A stretch of 64,000 bases of DNA from Conchiformibius kuhniae DSM 17694 (lineage in GTDB: Bacteria; Pseudomonadota; Gammaproteobacteria; Burkholderiales; Neisseriaceae): the NCBI RefSeq assembly GCF_000428785.1, contig NZ_AUAP01000001.1, positions 62,001 through 126,000 on the forward strand. Reading direction: 5' to 3'. Below, one piece after another: positions 1 to 8,619 of the stretch. The notes under the pieces were generated by a model. It was given only the letters and a program-made list of their open reading frames with translations. It had not been told where the DNA came from and ran no database searches. The translations under genes and the position numbers were made by a program. How positions within the stretch are numbered: the first letter of the stretch is position 1; every line of letters begins with the position of its first letter.

Positions 1-156
1 TTCGCGCATGGCACTTTCCAAGTGGCGCAGGTCTTCGGGCATTTTGAACTGCACGTCCAAAAAGCGGTGATTGACGGCGCGGATTTCCAAGTCGATGCGT
101 TTGCCCGCGTATTCGCCCGATGCGTGGGCAAAGCCGGTCATGCTTTTTACGGTCAT
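1..156 (-). CDS. yicC: YicC/YloC family endoribonuclease, N-terminal part (runs off the window)
   Basis: Only the first 52 codons lie in the window. Reading leftwards from the ATG at 156, the product begins MTVKSMTGFAHASGEY and continues with DLEIRAVNHRFLDVQFK. The SMTGFA opening and the xVNHRxLD stretch are hallmarks of the YicC N-terminal domain. Family members are RNases implicated in turnover of small RNAs and mRNA; that role is known for the family and not visible here. The gene lies downstream of prlC on the same strand, after a hairpin, so it probably has its own promoter. The 3' end is missing, so integrity cannot be judged. Confidence 0.85.
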   Translation of the reverse strand, partial: MTVKSMTGFAHASGEYAGKRIDLEIRAVNHRFLDVQFKMPEDLRHLESAMRE

Positions 157-227
157 GGTGTTTCTCTGGGTGGTTGGAAAACAGGCGCAATGGTAACAGA
201 CTTGTGCGCGGACGTGTTGCGGCAAAC

Positions 228-259
228 GAAAACGGAACGGGGTGCTTGTCCGTTCCGTT
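228..259 (-). terminator. Intrinsic terminator of prlC
   Basis: The inverted repeat AACGGAACGG (231-240) / CCGTTCCGTT (250-259), read on the minus strand, is followed by TTTTCGTTT. It lies just after the prlC stop and before yicC. Confidence 0.6.
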
Positions 260-266
260 GCCGTGT

Positions 267-2318
267 TTACGCGGGCTGTGCTTCAAAACCCGAATGCCTC
301 AACAATGCGTCAATTTGCGGTGCCCGTCCGCGAAACGCCTTAAAACTCTCCATCGCGCTGCGGCTGCCGCCCACCGCCAAAATCTCGTTCCAGAATTTCG
401 CGCCGGTGAGCTTGGTTTCACCGCTCTCCTCAAACGCCGCGTAAGCGTCCGCGCTCAACACTTCCGCCCACGCGTAGCTGTAATAGCCCGCCGAATAGCC
501 GCCGGCAAAAATATGGCTGAAACTGTTGGCAAAACGGTTGTATTCGGGCGGCTGCACCACCGCCACTTCGCGGCGCACTTCGTCCAACACCCGCGCCCAG
601 TTTTTCAGGCAGCCCGCATCGGTTTCGCTGTAAATTTTCATATCAAACAGGGCAAACTCCATCTGCCGCACCAAAAACAGCCCGCGTTGGAAATTTTTCG
701 CCGCCAACATTTTTTCAAACAAGGCTTCAGGCAGCGTTGCGCTGTCGTCCTCGTGCGCCGACATGCCGCGCAACACCCCGTATTCCCACACGAAATTTTC
801 CATAAACTGACTGGGCAGCTCCACCGCGTCCCATTCCACGCCGTTGATGCCGCTCACGCCCAACTCGTCCACCCGCGTGAGCAAATGGTGCAAACCGTGT
901 CCGGTTTCGTGGAACAGCGTCAAAATCTCATCGTGCGACAGGCGCGATTCCTTGCCGTTTACCGGCGGCGTGAAATTGCACACCAAATAGGCAACGGGCG
1001 TTTGGATTTGCCCCGCGCGGTGTCCGTCCGCGAAACGGCGGCGGCCGCGATAATCGTTCATCCACGCGCCGCCACGCTTGCCCTCGCGGGCGAACAGGTC
1101 AAAATACACGCCGCCGATGATGGAACCGCCCTTTTCCAACTCAAAATAACGCACGTCTTCATGCCAAACGGGTACGCGCTTTTCAATAAAGTTCACCCCG
1201 AACAAACGGTGCACCTGCGCGAACAATCCCGCCAATACCTTGCTGACGGGAAAGTATTTTTTCACTTCCTGCTCGCTGAAGGCGTATTTGGTCTCGCGCA
1301 ATTTTTCACTGGCATACGCCAAATCCCACGCCTGCAAATCGGCAATGCCCAATTTTTCGGCGGCAAAGGCGCAGACTTCCGCCAAATCGCGCTCGGCAAA
1401 CGGCTTGGCGCGGCGTGCCAAATCGTTCAGAAAATCCAAAACTTGTTGCGGGCTTTCCGCCATTTTCGTAACCAGCGACAATTCGGCGTAGTTTTGATAG
1501 CCCAAAAGTTGCGCCTCTTCCAGCGCGATTTCCAGGCAACGGTTGATGTTGGCGGTGTTGTCCCATTCGGGCTTGCCCAATTCGCTGGCGCGGGTGGTGT
1601 AGGCGTAATACAGTTTTTCGCGCAATTCGCGGCGGTCGGCGTGCTGCATCACCGCCAAATAGTGCGGCATTTGCAAGCCGATTTTCCAGCCGTTTTTGCC
1701 TTCGGCTTCGGCGGCGGCGCGGAACATGGCGCGGGCATCTTCAGGCAGCCCTGCCAATTCGTCTTCGTTTTCAATGTAATGCGCGAAAGCATCGGTAGCG
1801 TCCAACACGTTTTGCGCGAATTGTGCGCCCAGTTGTGCGCCCTCGCTTTGCAGTTCGGCGAAACGCGCCTGCTGTTCGGGCGGCAATTCCGCGCCGCTCA
1901 ACACGAAGCCGCGCAAGTCGTGCGCCAATTTGGTTTGGCGTGCCGCGTCCAAACGTTCAAATTGCGGCGAAGCCTTGATTTCTTTAAAACGCCGGTAAAG
2001 CTCAATATCTTGTCCGATTTCGGTAAAAAAGGCGGTTACTTCGGGCATCAGTTCGTTGTAGGCGGCGCGCAGTTCGGCGGTGTCGGCCACGGCGTTCAAA
2101 TGCGCCACCACGCCCCAAATGCGCCCTACGCGCTCGGTGGCATCGGTGAGCGGTTCTACGGTGTTCAGCCAGCTTGCCGCTTCCGTTTGCGCTTTGACGG
2201 CGGACACGGCGGCGCGGGCTTCGTCCATCGCCTGACGCAGGGCGGGGCGGACGTGTTCGGGGGAAATGTCGGCAAAACGCGGTTCGTCTTGCAGCTTGAG
2301 CAGGATATTGTCGGTCAT
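267..2318 (-). CDS. prlC: Oligopeptidase A, M3 family zinc metallopeptidase
   Basis: This 683-residue protein matches the M3 (thimet oligopeptidase/oligopeptidase A) family in length and sequence. The zinc site is HETGH near residue 468, within a stretch reading DEILTLFHETGHGLHHLL; the third ligand lies in the following ELPSQFMENF. Enzymes of this family act in the cytoplasm, degrading short peptides such as cleaved signal peptides. I chose the ATG at 2318 (product MTDNILLKLQDEPRF), which matches family N-termini; the frame stays open upstream but that stretch has no family similarity. Two near-copies of the uptake word occur inside the gene (604 and 1740). A hairpin terminator follows. Confidence 0.95.
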   Translation of the reverse strand: MTDNILLKLQDEPRFADISPEHVRPALRQAMDEARAAVSAVKAQTEAASWLNTVEPLTDATERVGRIWGVVAHLNAVADTAELRAAYNELMPEVTAFFTEIGQDIELYRRFKEIKASPQFERLDAARQTKLAHDLRGFVLSGAELPPEQQARFAELQSEGAQLGAQFAQNVLDATDAFAHYIENEDELAGLPEDARAMFRAAAEAEGKNGWKIGLQMPHYLAVMQHADRRELREKLYYAYTTRASELGKPEWDNTANINRCLEIALEEAQLLGYQNYAELSLVTKMAESPQQVLDFLNDLARRAKPFAERDLAEVCAFAAEKLGIADLQAWDLAYASEKLRETKYAFSEQEVKKYFPVSKVLAGLFAQVHRLFGVNFIEKRVPVWHEDVRYFELEKGGSIIGGVYFDLFAREGKRGGAWMNDYRGRRRFADGHRAGQIQTPVAYLVCNFTPPVNGKESRLSHDEILTLFHETGHGLHHLLTRVDELGVSGINGVEWDAVELPSQFMENFVWEYGVLRGMSAHEDDSATLPEALFEKMLAAKNFQRGLFLVRQMEFALFDMKIYSETDAGCLKNWARVLDEVRREVAVVQPPEYNRFANSFSHIFAGGYSAGYYSYAWAEVLSADAYAAFEESGETKLTGAKFWNEILAVGGSRSAMESFKAFRGRAPQIDALLRHSGFEAQPA

Positions 2319-2468
2319 GATGTTTGCGTGTTTGGTCAAAACGCGCATTATATAATTGACCCCGCTTATTTTCCAGCCAAAGCGGTACGGCGGCGGCAGC
2401 CTTGTTCCGCCTTGCCCGCACGCCCCATCAATACGGCGGCATGCCACGATTAAAAAAACAAAAACCGC

Positions 2469-2497
2469 TTGGTTATCGGCACATTTACCGCTAAAAT
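2469..2497 (+). promoter_or_regulatory. Candidate sigma70 promoter of hfq
   Basis: TTGGTT (2469-2474) and TAAAAT (2492-2497) are separated by 17 bases, about 47 bases before the hfq ATG. A GGAG ribosome-binding site lies at about 2535. The rest of the 225-base gap after prlC shows no gene. Confidence 0.5.
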
Positions 2498-2543
2498 AGC
2501 GTTGTTTTTCCCTAATTAACACCGAATATACGGAGTCAAACAA

Positions 2544-2858
2544 ATGACCGCCAAAGGACAATTGTTACAAGATCCTTTCCTGAACGCTTTACGCAAGGAA
2601 CACGTTCCCGTTTCCATCTATTTGGTAAACGGCATCAAACTGCAAGGGCAAGTAGAGTCTTTCGACCAATACGTTGTGTTGTTGCGCAATACATCGGTTA
2701 CGCAAATGGTGTACAAACACGCCATTTCCACCATCGTTCCCGCCCGCGCCGTCAGCCTGCAACACGACGGCGGCAAGGCACACAAAGCCCCCGCACCCGC
2801 CGCCAACACACTCCAGCAAGTCGAAACCGCCGCACCGTCCGGCAATCTGCTGCCCTAA
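2544..2858 (+). CDS. hfq: RNA chaperone Hfq
   Basis: This 104-residue protein has the full Sm-like fold signature. The Sm1 region is [20 protein letters not shown] (residues 9-28) and the Sm2 motif is YKHAIST (57-63), containing the proximal-face residues that bind U-rich small RNA ends. Hfq forms a hexameric ring that pairs small RNAs with mRNAs. After residue 75 there is a flexible Ala/Pro tail ending GNLLP, typical of neisserial Hfq. In many proteobacteria hfq follows miaA; here miaA is about 37 kb away and hfq stands alone, with its own likely promoter and two terminators. Confidence 0.97.
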   Translation: MTAKGQLLQDPFLNALRKEHVPVSIYLVNGIKLQGQVESFDQYVVLLRNTSVTQMVYKHAISTIVPARAVSLQHDGGKAHKAPAPAANTLQQVETAAPSGNLLP

Positions 2859-2865
2859 AACCAAA

Positions 2866-2897
2866 ACCGTATCGCCACAAAACGATACGGTTTTTTT
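2866..2897 (+). terminator. Intrinsic terminator of hfq
   Basis: The stem ACCGTATCG (2866-2874) / CGATACGGT (2883-2891) is followed by a run of seven T. Confidence 0.85.
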
Positions 2898-2920
2898 CCG
2901 CACAAACCAATCTGCCCGAA

Positions 2921-2949
2921 ACCGCAACAAGGCTTCGGGCAGGTTTTTT
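2921..2949 (+). terminator. Second terminator between hfq and petC
   Basis: The stem CTGCCCGAA / TTCGGGCAG (about 2922-2941) is followed by GTTTTTTT. The T-run favours the + direction. On the minus strand the same stem follows the petC stop, so it may act in both directions. Two stacked hairpins separate these convergent genes. Confidence 0.65.
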
Positions 2950-3734
2950 TAATGCACGTCTTTCCAAAATTCTTTTTTCAGGAAATACGCCAAGGGCAGC
3001 AGCACTGCCAACAGGAACATCAGCACAATGTAGCCGATTTGTTTGCGCTGCACCTGCGCGGGCTCTGCCATATACGACATAAAGTTTACCAAGTCTTTGG
3101 CATAATTGTCGTATTCTTTGGTAATCCATTTGCCGTCTTTGGTCAGGCGCGTGTGCGTGCCCGCGCTGACGGGATACAGCTCAGGCACTTTGCCGCCGTG
3201 TCCGTCATCTTTCATAATCGGTTTGCCGTCCGCGTCCAGCTTCACTGCCTGAATGCCCTGCTGCTCCCACAAAACGTGCGGCATGGCGGCGTTCGGCAGC
3301 ACGGTGTTGTTCCAACCGTTCGGACGGGTCGGGTCTTGGTAGAAGCCGCGCAAGTAGGCATAAATGTAGTCTTCGCCACGCGAGCGGGCAATCAGGGTCA
3401 AATCGGGCGGCACGGTGCCGAACCATTTTTTTGCATCGGCGGGGTTCATGTGCGCCTGCATCACATCACCGATTTTGTCGGTGGTAAACATCAGGTTTTC
3501 CTTGATTTGCTCTTCGGTCAAACCGATGTCTTTCAAGCGGTTGAAGCGCATTGCCGCCGCCGAGTGGCACGACAGGCAGTTGTTCACAAAAATTTGTGCG
3601 CCGCGCTGCAAGCTGATTTGGTCGCCGTGGTCGAGTTCCACTTTTTCGTAATTGCCGCCGCCTGCTGCTGCGGCGATGCCGATGGGGGCTGCCAAAGCGA
3701 TGGCAGCAAGATATTGTTTCAATGATTGTTTCAT
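2949..3734 (-). CDS. petC: Ubiquinol-cytochrome c reductase, cytochrome c1 subunit
   Basis: This 261-residue protein is the c1 haem subunit of the bc1 complex, which passes electrons from the Rieske protein to soluble cytochromes in the periplasm. A signal peptide (residues 1-24, ending AAAAG) precedes the single haem-binding motif CLSCH (53-57). The mature part ends in one membrane anchor (about 220-245, GYIVLMFLLAVLLPLAYFL) and a short basic tail, KKEFWKDVH. I chose the ATG at 3734 because it starts directly at the signal peptide. It is the last gene of petABC, 16 bases after petB. Confidence 0.95.
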   Translation of the reverse strand: MKQSLKQYLAAIALAAPIGIAAAAGGGNYEKVELDHGDQISLQRGAQIFVNNCLSCHSAAAMRFNRLKDIGLTEEQIKENLMFTTDKIGDVMQAHMNPADAKKWFGTVPPDLTLIARSRGEDYIYAYLRGFYQDPTRPNGWNNTVLPNAAMPHVLWEQQGIQAVKLDADGKPIMKDDGHGGKVPELYPVSAGTHTRLTKDGKWITKEYDNYAKDLVNFMSYMAEPAQVQRKQIGYIVLMFLLAVLLPLAYFLKKEFWKDVH

Positions 3735-3750
3735 TTTCTTCACCGCCCTA

Positions 3751-5106
3751 TCAAATATAAACCGCAAACAGGTAGGAGCCAATCAGGGTGATGGCGACAT
3801 ACACAAAGAACATCAGTTTTTGTTTCGGCGTACTCATGGTAACGCGCTCGGGAACGGGTTTGTCCTTGTCCAATTTGGTGTAAAACGGCATGCCCAAGAA
3901 GAAGGCAAAATACACCACCGACAAAATTTGCGAAACCAAAGTGCGGGTATCGGTGGCGACTTTCGCACCCAAAATGCCCAAGCCGATAAAGGAAATCAGG
4001 AACAAAACCAAAGCGGTTTTGAAAATCGGGCCGCGATAACGCACGGATTTGGTCGGCGAGCGGTCGAGCCAAGGCAGCAGCGCAATCAGCACCACTGCCG
4101 CGCCCATCGCCAACACGCCCCACACCTGCGTACCGGCAAAAGACGGCACCGCGCGTAAAATGGCGTAGAACGGGGTGAAATACCATACCGGCGCAATGTG
4201 CGGCGGCGTTTTCAGGGGGTCGGCGGGGTCAAAATTGGGTTTTTCCAAGAAATAGCCGCCGCCTTCGGGCGCAAAGAACATCACGCCGCAGAAGAAAATC
4301 AAAAACACCACCACGCCCAAAATGTCTTTTACGGTGTAGTAGGGGTGGAAAGGAATGCCGTCCAAAGGAATGCCGTTGGAATCTTTGAGCTTTTTGATTT
4401 CCACGCCGTCCGGATTGTTGGAGCCGACTTCGTGCAGCGCAATCAGGTGCGCCGCCACCAAGCCCACCAATACCAAAGGCAGGGCAATCACGTGCAGGGC
4501 GAAAAAGCGGTTCAGCGTGGCATCGGATACGTTGAAGTCGCCGCGAATCCAAGTGGACAAATCAGGGCCGATAACGGGAATCGCGCCGAACAGGTTGATA
4601 ATCACCTGTGCGCCCCAGAACGACATTTGTCCCCACGGCAGCAGGTAGCCCATAAAGGCTTCCGCCATCAGCGCAAGGAAAATCAGCGAGCCGAACACCC
4701 ACACCAATTCGCGCGGCTTTTTGAACGAGCCGTACACCAAGCCACGAAACATGTGCAGATACACCACGATAAAGAACATGGACGCGCCGGTGGAGTGCAT
4801 ATAGCGGATAATCCAGCCACCCGACACGTCGCGCATGATGTATTCCACCGCCGCGAAAGCCACAGGCAGGTTTTGCGCGTTGGTGGTGCCGTCCGGCTTG
4901 AAATTCATGGTGAGGAAAATGCCGCTCACGATTTGAATCACCAGCACCAGCATCGCCAGCGAGCCGAAGAAATACCAGAAATTGAAGTTTTTGGGCGCGT
5001 AATATTCGGTTACGTGCTCTTTCATCAGTTTGGACAGGGGGAAGCGTGCGTCCACCCAATCCAGCAGGGCTTTGCCCTTGCTTGTGCCGTTGTTTTGGTT
5101 TTCCAT
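3751..5106 (-). CDS. petB: Ubiquinol-cytochrome c reductase, cytochrome b subunit
   Basis: This 451-residue integral membrane protein carries both the N-terminal four-helix haem part and the C-terminal part of cytochrome b in one chain. Visible landmarks are GYLLPWGQMSFWGA (the Qo-side motif), the haem histidines in YMHSTGASMFFIVVYLHMFR and in FFALHVIALPLVLVGLVAAH, and the quinol-oxidation loop FAPEGGG (a PEGG variant of the usual PEWY). It forms the membrane core of complex III. It lies between petA (18-base gap) and petC (16-base gap) in one operon. Confidence 0.95.
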   Translation of the reverse strand: MENQNNGTSKGKALLDWVDARFPLSKLMKEHVTEYYAPKNFNFWYFFGSLAMLVLVIQIVSGIFLTMNFKPDGTTNAQNLPVAFAAVEYIMRDVSGGWIIRYMHSTGASMFFIVVYLHMFRGLVYGSFKKPRELVWVFGSLIFLALMAEAFMGYLLPWGQMSFWGAQVIINLFGAIPVIGPDLSTWIRGDFNVSDATLNRFFALHVIALPLVLVGLVAAHLIALHEVGSNNPDGVEIKKLKDSNGIPLDGIPFHPYYTVKDILGVVVFLIFFCGVMFFAPEGGGYFLEKPNFDPADPLKTPPHIAPVWYFTPFYAILRAVPSFAGTQVWGVLAMGAAVVLIALLPWLDRSPTKSVRYRGPIFKTALVLFLISFIGLGILGAKVATDTRTLVSQILSVVYFAFFLGMPFYTKLDKDKPVPERVTMSTPKQKLMFFVYVAITLIGSYLFAVYI

Positions 5107-5124
5107 GGTTCATGCCCCTCCGTA

Positions 5125-5709
5125 TTATTCTTCGCCGACCAAAATCAGGTTGTCGTTCAGGTATTTGTATGGCGGAATCACCAAGTTGCTCGGTGCGGGT
5201 ACGCCTTTGAACACGCGCCCTGCCAAATCAAATTTGGAGCCGTGGCAGGGGCAGAAAAAGCCGCCTTTCCAGCTTCCGCCGCCCAAATCCGCCGCGCCCA
5301 CGTCGGGGCGGTAGGTGGGGGAGCAGCCCAAGTGGGTGCAGATGCCGACCGCCACCCACACGTTCGGTTTGATGGAGCGGGCGGGGTTTTTGCAGCTTTC
5401 GGGCTGCTGGTCGGCTTCGGAAGCGGGGTCGGTTAAATCGCCGTCCAGCGTGGGCAGGTCTTTGAGCTGCTCTTCGGTGCGGTTGAGTACGAAAATCGGC
5501 TTGCCGCGCCATTCGGCGGTGAGCAGTTGCCCCGGTTCGATTTTGCTGATGTCCACTTCTACCGATGCACCGGCGGCTTTCGCCTTTTCCGATGGAAACC
5601 AGCTTGCCACAAGCGGCGTCGCCACGCCCAAGGCGGCAACCCCGCCCGCACCTGCGGTGGCGAGTGTGAGAAAGCGGCGGCGTCCTTGATTGATTTCTTT
5701 ATTATCCAT
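5125..5709 (-). CDS. petA: Ubiquinol-cytochrome c reductase, Rieske iron-sulfur subunit
   Basis: This 194-residue protein contains both Rieske cluster boxes, CTHLGC (residues 124-129) and CPCHGS (153-158), whose two Cys and two His bind the 2Fe-2S centre. An RRRF pair at residues 10-13 followed by a hydrophobic Ala/Gly-rich segment is consistent with Tat-type insertion and an N-terminal membrane anchor, as is usual for Rieske proteins. The ATG at 5709 puts this signal at the start. It is the first gene of the minus-strand petABC operon. The 288-base divergent gap to folA (5710-5997) must hold its promoter, which I could not pin down. Confidence 0.95.
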   Translation of the reverse strand: MDNKEINQGRRRFLTLATAGAGGVAALGVATPLVASWFPSEKAKAAGASVEVDISKIEPGQLLTAEWRGKPIFVLNRTEEQLKDLPTLDGDLTDPASEADQQPESCKNPARSIKPNVWVAVGICTHLGCSPTYRPDVGAADLGGGSWKGGFFCPCHGSKFDLAGRVFKGVPAPSNLVIPPYKYLNDNLILVGEE

Positions 5710-5997
5710 TATTCGGTTGTCCTGACGTTTGGGGTTTGACACATGCGCCGAAAAGCGCGGACGGAAGGGCGCAAGCCCCAGCCGGTGTGATTTCGCCCGT
5801 TGCCGCACGCGGCGGAATACGGGCAAATAAACCATTAAACCCCGCGATTTTACCCGATTTCCCGCCGCGACTTAAAGCATTATTTAAATCAGGTAAAGAT
5901 TTTCGGGGAAAGTTTGATTTGAAGCAGGGTTTTGCAGAATGGGCGGATTCGGACGGATTGTGGTAAGGTATCGTTCTTTTTTCCGGCGTTATTGCCC

Positions 5998-6507
5998 ATG
6001 ACACACCCGCGCACCCTGACCCTGATTGCCGCACTGGACGAACAACACTGCATCGGCGGCGGCAACGCCATGCTTTGGCATCTTCCCGAAGACTTTGCTT
6101 TTTTCAAACAATACACTTTGGGCAAGCCCGTGATTATGGGACGCAAAACGTGGCTCAGCCTGCCGCGCCGCCCCCTGCCCGGCCGCCGCAACGTGGTGCT
6201 GACCCGCCAAAGCGGTTTTGAAGCGGCGGGTGCGGAAGTGTTTGCCGATTTGCCCGCCGCGCTCGCCGCCTGTGCCGCCGCCCCCGAAACCGTGATTATC
6301 GGCGGGGCGCAGATTTACGCCCAAGCCCTGCCCCTTGCCACCGATTTGCGCCTGACCGAAGTGCGCCTGAATGTGGCGGGCGATGCGTTTTTCCCCCGAT
6401 TTTCGCATGACCAATGGCAGGAAATTGCCCGCGAAAGCCGTGTTTCCGCCAACGGCACGGCGTTTGATTTCGTACATTGGCGGCGCAGGCATCGGGGCAG
6501 CGCGTAG
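5998..6507 (+). CDS. folA: Dihydrofolate reductase
   Basis: This 169-residue enzyme reduces dihydrofolate to tetrahydrofolate with NADPH. The family pattern is clear: TLIAALDEQHCIGG at the start, the WHLPEDFAFFK active-site segment with the acidic residue of bacterial DHFR, then MGRKTWLSLP (NADPH loop) and GRRNVVLTRQ. The later GGAQIYAQAL segment is also typical. The ATG at 5998 begins MTHPRTLTL; the frame is open for 22 codons upstream but lacks family similarity. Length and motifs agree with an intact trimethoprim-target enzyme. It is transcribed divergently from petABC. Confidence 0.96.
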   Translation: MTHPRTLTLIAALDEQHCIGGGNAMLWHLPEDFAFFKQYTLGKPVIMGRKTWLSLPRRPLPGRRNVVLTRQSGFEAAGAEVFADLPAALAACAAAPETVIIGGAQIYAQALPLATDLRLTEVRLNVAGDAFFPRFSHDQWQEIARESRVSANGTAFDFVHWRRRHRGSA

Positions 6508-6531
6508 GGCGTGCCCTGCGCCCGCCGCAGG

Positions 6532-7503
6532 TCAATCTGCGGGCGCAAGGTCTTCCCGCCATTCGTCATATTCGGATTCGCTTTTGATTTGATTGACGAT
6601 TTCGTCAAGATGATATTCGAGAATGTCGTCCACCACCTGCGGCACTTCTTCGTTGAGCAGCATTTGCAGGTCGTAGGAAAGCGCGGCGGTTTTGCGCAGC
6701 AGCACGCGGTGGGTCAGTCCGGCAACGGCGTTGGCGATGTGGGTGTGCAAACGGCTGCGGATGCCTTCGGTGAGGGCGGTTTCCGACAGGATTTTGACGC
6801 GCTTGCCGATGGGCAGCTCGGGCAGGTGGTAGATGTGGACGGTGATGGCGGGGGTGTCCGGCACGTCTGCTTGGCTGTTTTTCAGTGTGTGCGATTGCAC
6901 GGGCAGCAAAAATTCTTTGCGCTGCTCGCCGGCGAGTGCGTCTTGGGCGGCGAGCCAGTCTTCTTGAATCAGCACGGCGGTGTCGGCTTGGTCGGGGTCG
7001 AACAGTCCGTTATTGTGTTCGCCGACAAGGTGGTGCAGATAGCGCAGCCGTCCGTATTCGCGCTCTTCGGGGGTGGTTTCGCGCTCGGGCGGGGCGGGCG
7101 GCTCGGTGTCGGGGTGGTCGCGGGTTTCGGCAAGGGCTTCGGGTGATTGCAGTCCGGCAATGCGGGCGGCGAGCGAGTCGGCAGACAGCTCGTCCGTGCG
7201 TTCGGCAAGCGGTTTGACGCGCTCTTGGTCGGGCGCGGCGGCTTCGGGTTCGGGCAGGCGGAAGGCGGAAAAATCAGGCTCGGGCAAGGACGGCGCAACG
7301 GAAGCGGGGTCGTGCGCGTCTTGTTCGGGGGCGGCGGCATCTGTGGCGGTCGGGTCGGCAGACGCGCCGGCTGCTGCGGTTTCGGGTTCGCGCCAATCGT
7401 GCGGCGCGGCTTCCCAGCCGTCTTGTTCGTGCGTGTCGGGGCTGTGCTGTTCGTCTTGAAGGGTGAACACCATGTCGTCCTGTTGCGTGTTGCGCTCTTG
7501 CAT
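6532..7503 (-). CDS. Uncharacterised acidic protein with disordered N-terminal half
   Basis: I do not recognise this 323-residue protein. Residues 1-130 or so are rich in Asp, Glu, Ala and Pro with no predicted fold and no signal peptide. The C-terminal 180 residues look folded: a likely beta segment (TPAITVHIYHLPELP) followed by helices (IRSRLHTHIANAVAGLTHRVLLRK, split by eye) and an acidic helical tail ending DEWREDLAPAD. No catalytic motif is visible. An alternative start is at Met11 (7473). It is convergent with folA, ending 24 bases after its stop, and divergent from the short gene at 7629. Codon use matches the surrounding genes, so it is probably a real lineage-specific gene. Confidence 0.75.
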   Translation of the reverse strand: MQERNTQQDDMVFTLQDEQHSPDTHEQDGWEAAPHDWREPETAAAGASADPTATDAAAPEQDAHDPASVAPSLPEPDFSAFRLPEPEAAAPDQERVKPLAERTDELSADSLAARIAGLQSPEALAETRDHPDTEPPAPPERETTPEEREYGRLRYLHHLVGEHNNGLFDPDQADTAVLIQEDWLAAQDALAGEQRKEFLLPVQSHTLKNSQADVPDTPAITVHIYHLPELPIGKRVKILSETALTEGIRSRLHTHIANAVAGLTHRVLLRKTAALSYDLQMLLNEEVPQVVDDILEYHLDEIVNQIKSESEYDEWREDLAPAD

Positions 7504-7628
7504 ATCGATGATTTTCCGTTGGTTCCCGATGTCGGTACGGGTCTGGTTGCTTGAAAAATCCCGGCGGCGGTTGCCGATTGGCGGCAGGCGGTTTTACAAT
7601 GCGCCATTTTCCCTTTGCCGGAGCCGTA

Positions 7629-7880
7629 ATGATGACCCAGTTGGAACAAAGACTCGAAGACTTGGAAGCCGCCAATGACGTTTTGCAGGCACACAACCGT
7701 GTGATGGCGGCGGTATTGCGGGGGTTGTTTCGCGCCCTGCCCGCCGATTGGGCGCAAGATGCTGCCGAATCGGTGCAGGTGGCGTTTGAAGACGAGCTTG
7801 CCCAACTGGAGTATGAAAACAGCCCGCACACCGAAACCTTTCAAGAAGCGGCAGCCGCGTTTTGGCGCAGCCGCCACTGA
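7629..7880 (+). CDS. Small coiled-coil protein of unknown function
   Basis: This 83-residue soluble protein begins MMTQLEQRLEDLEAAN, a heptad-like N-terminal helix of about 25 residues, followed by a hydrophobic segment (VMAAVLRGLFRAL) and an acidic helix (FEDELAQLEYE). I see no signal peptide or metal site. Two adjacent ATG codons (7629 and 7632) compete for the start. It resembles small SlyX-like coiled coils only in general shape, so no function is assigned. The preceding 125 bases, shared with the divergent gene at 7503, should contain both promoters. Confidence 0.6.
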   Translation: MMTQLEQRLEDLEAANDVLQAHNRVMAAVLRGLFRALPADWAQDAAESVQVAFEDELAQLEYENSPHTETFQEAAAAFWRSRH

Positions 7881-8025
7881 TGCGGTGTGCGAAAGCTGAC
7901 GGCAGTTTACCCCAAATCGCCCGTTTTGTGGCGGCAGCATGGCGCTGCGGGGCAAATCGTGCGGGGATTTTTGCATTTAAGGCACACTTTGCCGGCAAAA
8001 TGCCGCCACGGAACCGCAGGGCTTG

Positions 8026-8034
8026 TGATATGAT
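8026..8034 (+). promoter_or_regulatory. Candidate extended -10 promoter of rnhA
   Basis: TGATATGAT (TGN followed by TATGAT) lies 30 bases before the rnhA ATG. No good -35 hexamer is present, as expected for extended -10 promoters. The rest of the 183-base gap (7881-8063) shows no gene. Confidence 0.4.
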
Positions 8035-8063
8035 TCGCCCCGTTACGACAAAAACTTAACACC

Positions 8064-8525
8064 ATGCAAACCGTTTATCTTTACACGGACGGCGCCTGCA
8101 AGGGCAACCCCGGACGCGGCGGCTGGGGCGCACTGCTGCGCTGCGGCGCACACGAAAAAGCCCTGTGCGGCGGCGAAGACCAAACCACCAACAACCGCAT
8201 GGAGCTGACGGCGGTCATACGCGGGCTGCAAGCGCTCACCCTCCCCTGCCGCGTGCGCGTTTACACCGATTCGCAATACGTCAAAAACGGCATGGAAAGC
8301 TGGATTCACGGCTGGAAACGCAACGGCTGGCAAACGGCTGCCAAAAAGCCGGTCAAAAACGGCGATTTGTGGCAAATGCTCGATGCTTTGGCGGCACAAC
8401 ACGAACTTTCGTGGACGTGGGTCAAAGGTCATGCCGGAGATGCCGGCAACGAGCGTGCCGACCGCTTGGCGAATTTGGGCGCGGAACAAGCTGCCGCAAA
8501 CCACACGCAAGCACAGGGCAGATAG
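8064..8525 (+). CDS. rnhA: Ribonuclease HI
   Basis: This 153-residue protein degrades the RNA strand of RNA-DNA hybrids. All four catalytic carboxylates of the family are in place: D9 ([11 protein letters not shown]), E47 (NNRMEL), D69 (VYTDSQYV) and D133 (ERADRLA). H123 lies in the flexible [11 protein letters not shown] loop, and the basic handle region [11 protein letters not shown] is also present. It is full length for the bacterial HI type. The DnaJ-domain gene begins 94 bases downstream on the same strand and may share its transcript. Confidence 0.97.
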   Translation: MQTVYLYTDGACKGNPGRGGWGALLRCGAHEKALCGGEDQTTNNRMELTAVIRGLQALTLPCRVRVYTDSQYVKNGMESWIHGWKRNGWQTAAKKPVKNGDLWQMLDALAAQHELSWTWVKGHAGDAGNERADRLANLGAEQAAANHTQAQGR

Positions 8526-8619
8526 TTGATGCGGTTTGTTGCCCATGCACAATAAACCGAGCACATCAACCACATCATCATTTACATGCGGCAGCTTTCG
8601 CGCTGCCGTCCGAAAAATT

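Noticed and set aside
120..2453. Long open frame of 777 codons on the + strand
   Set aside because: Antisense shadow of prlC; rich in His/Gln/Arg as expected for the complement of a GC-rich gene.
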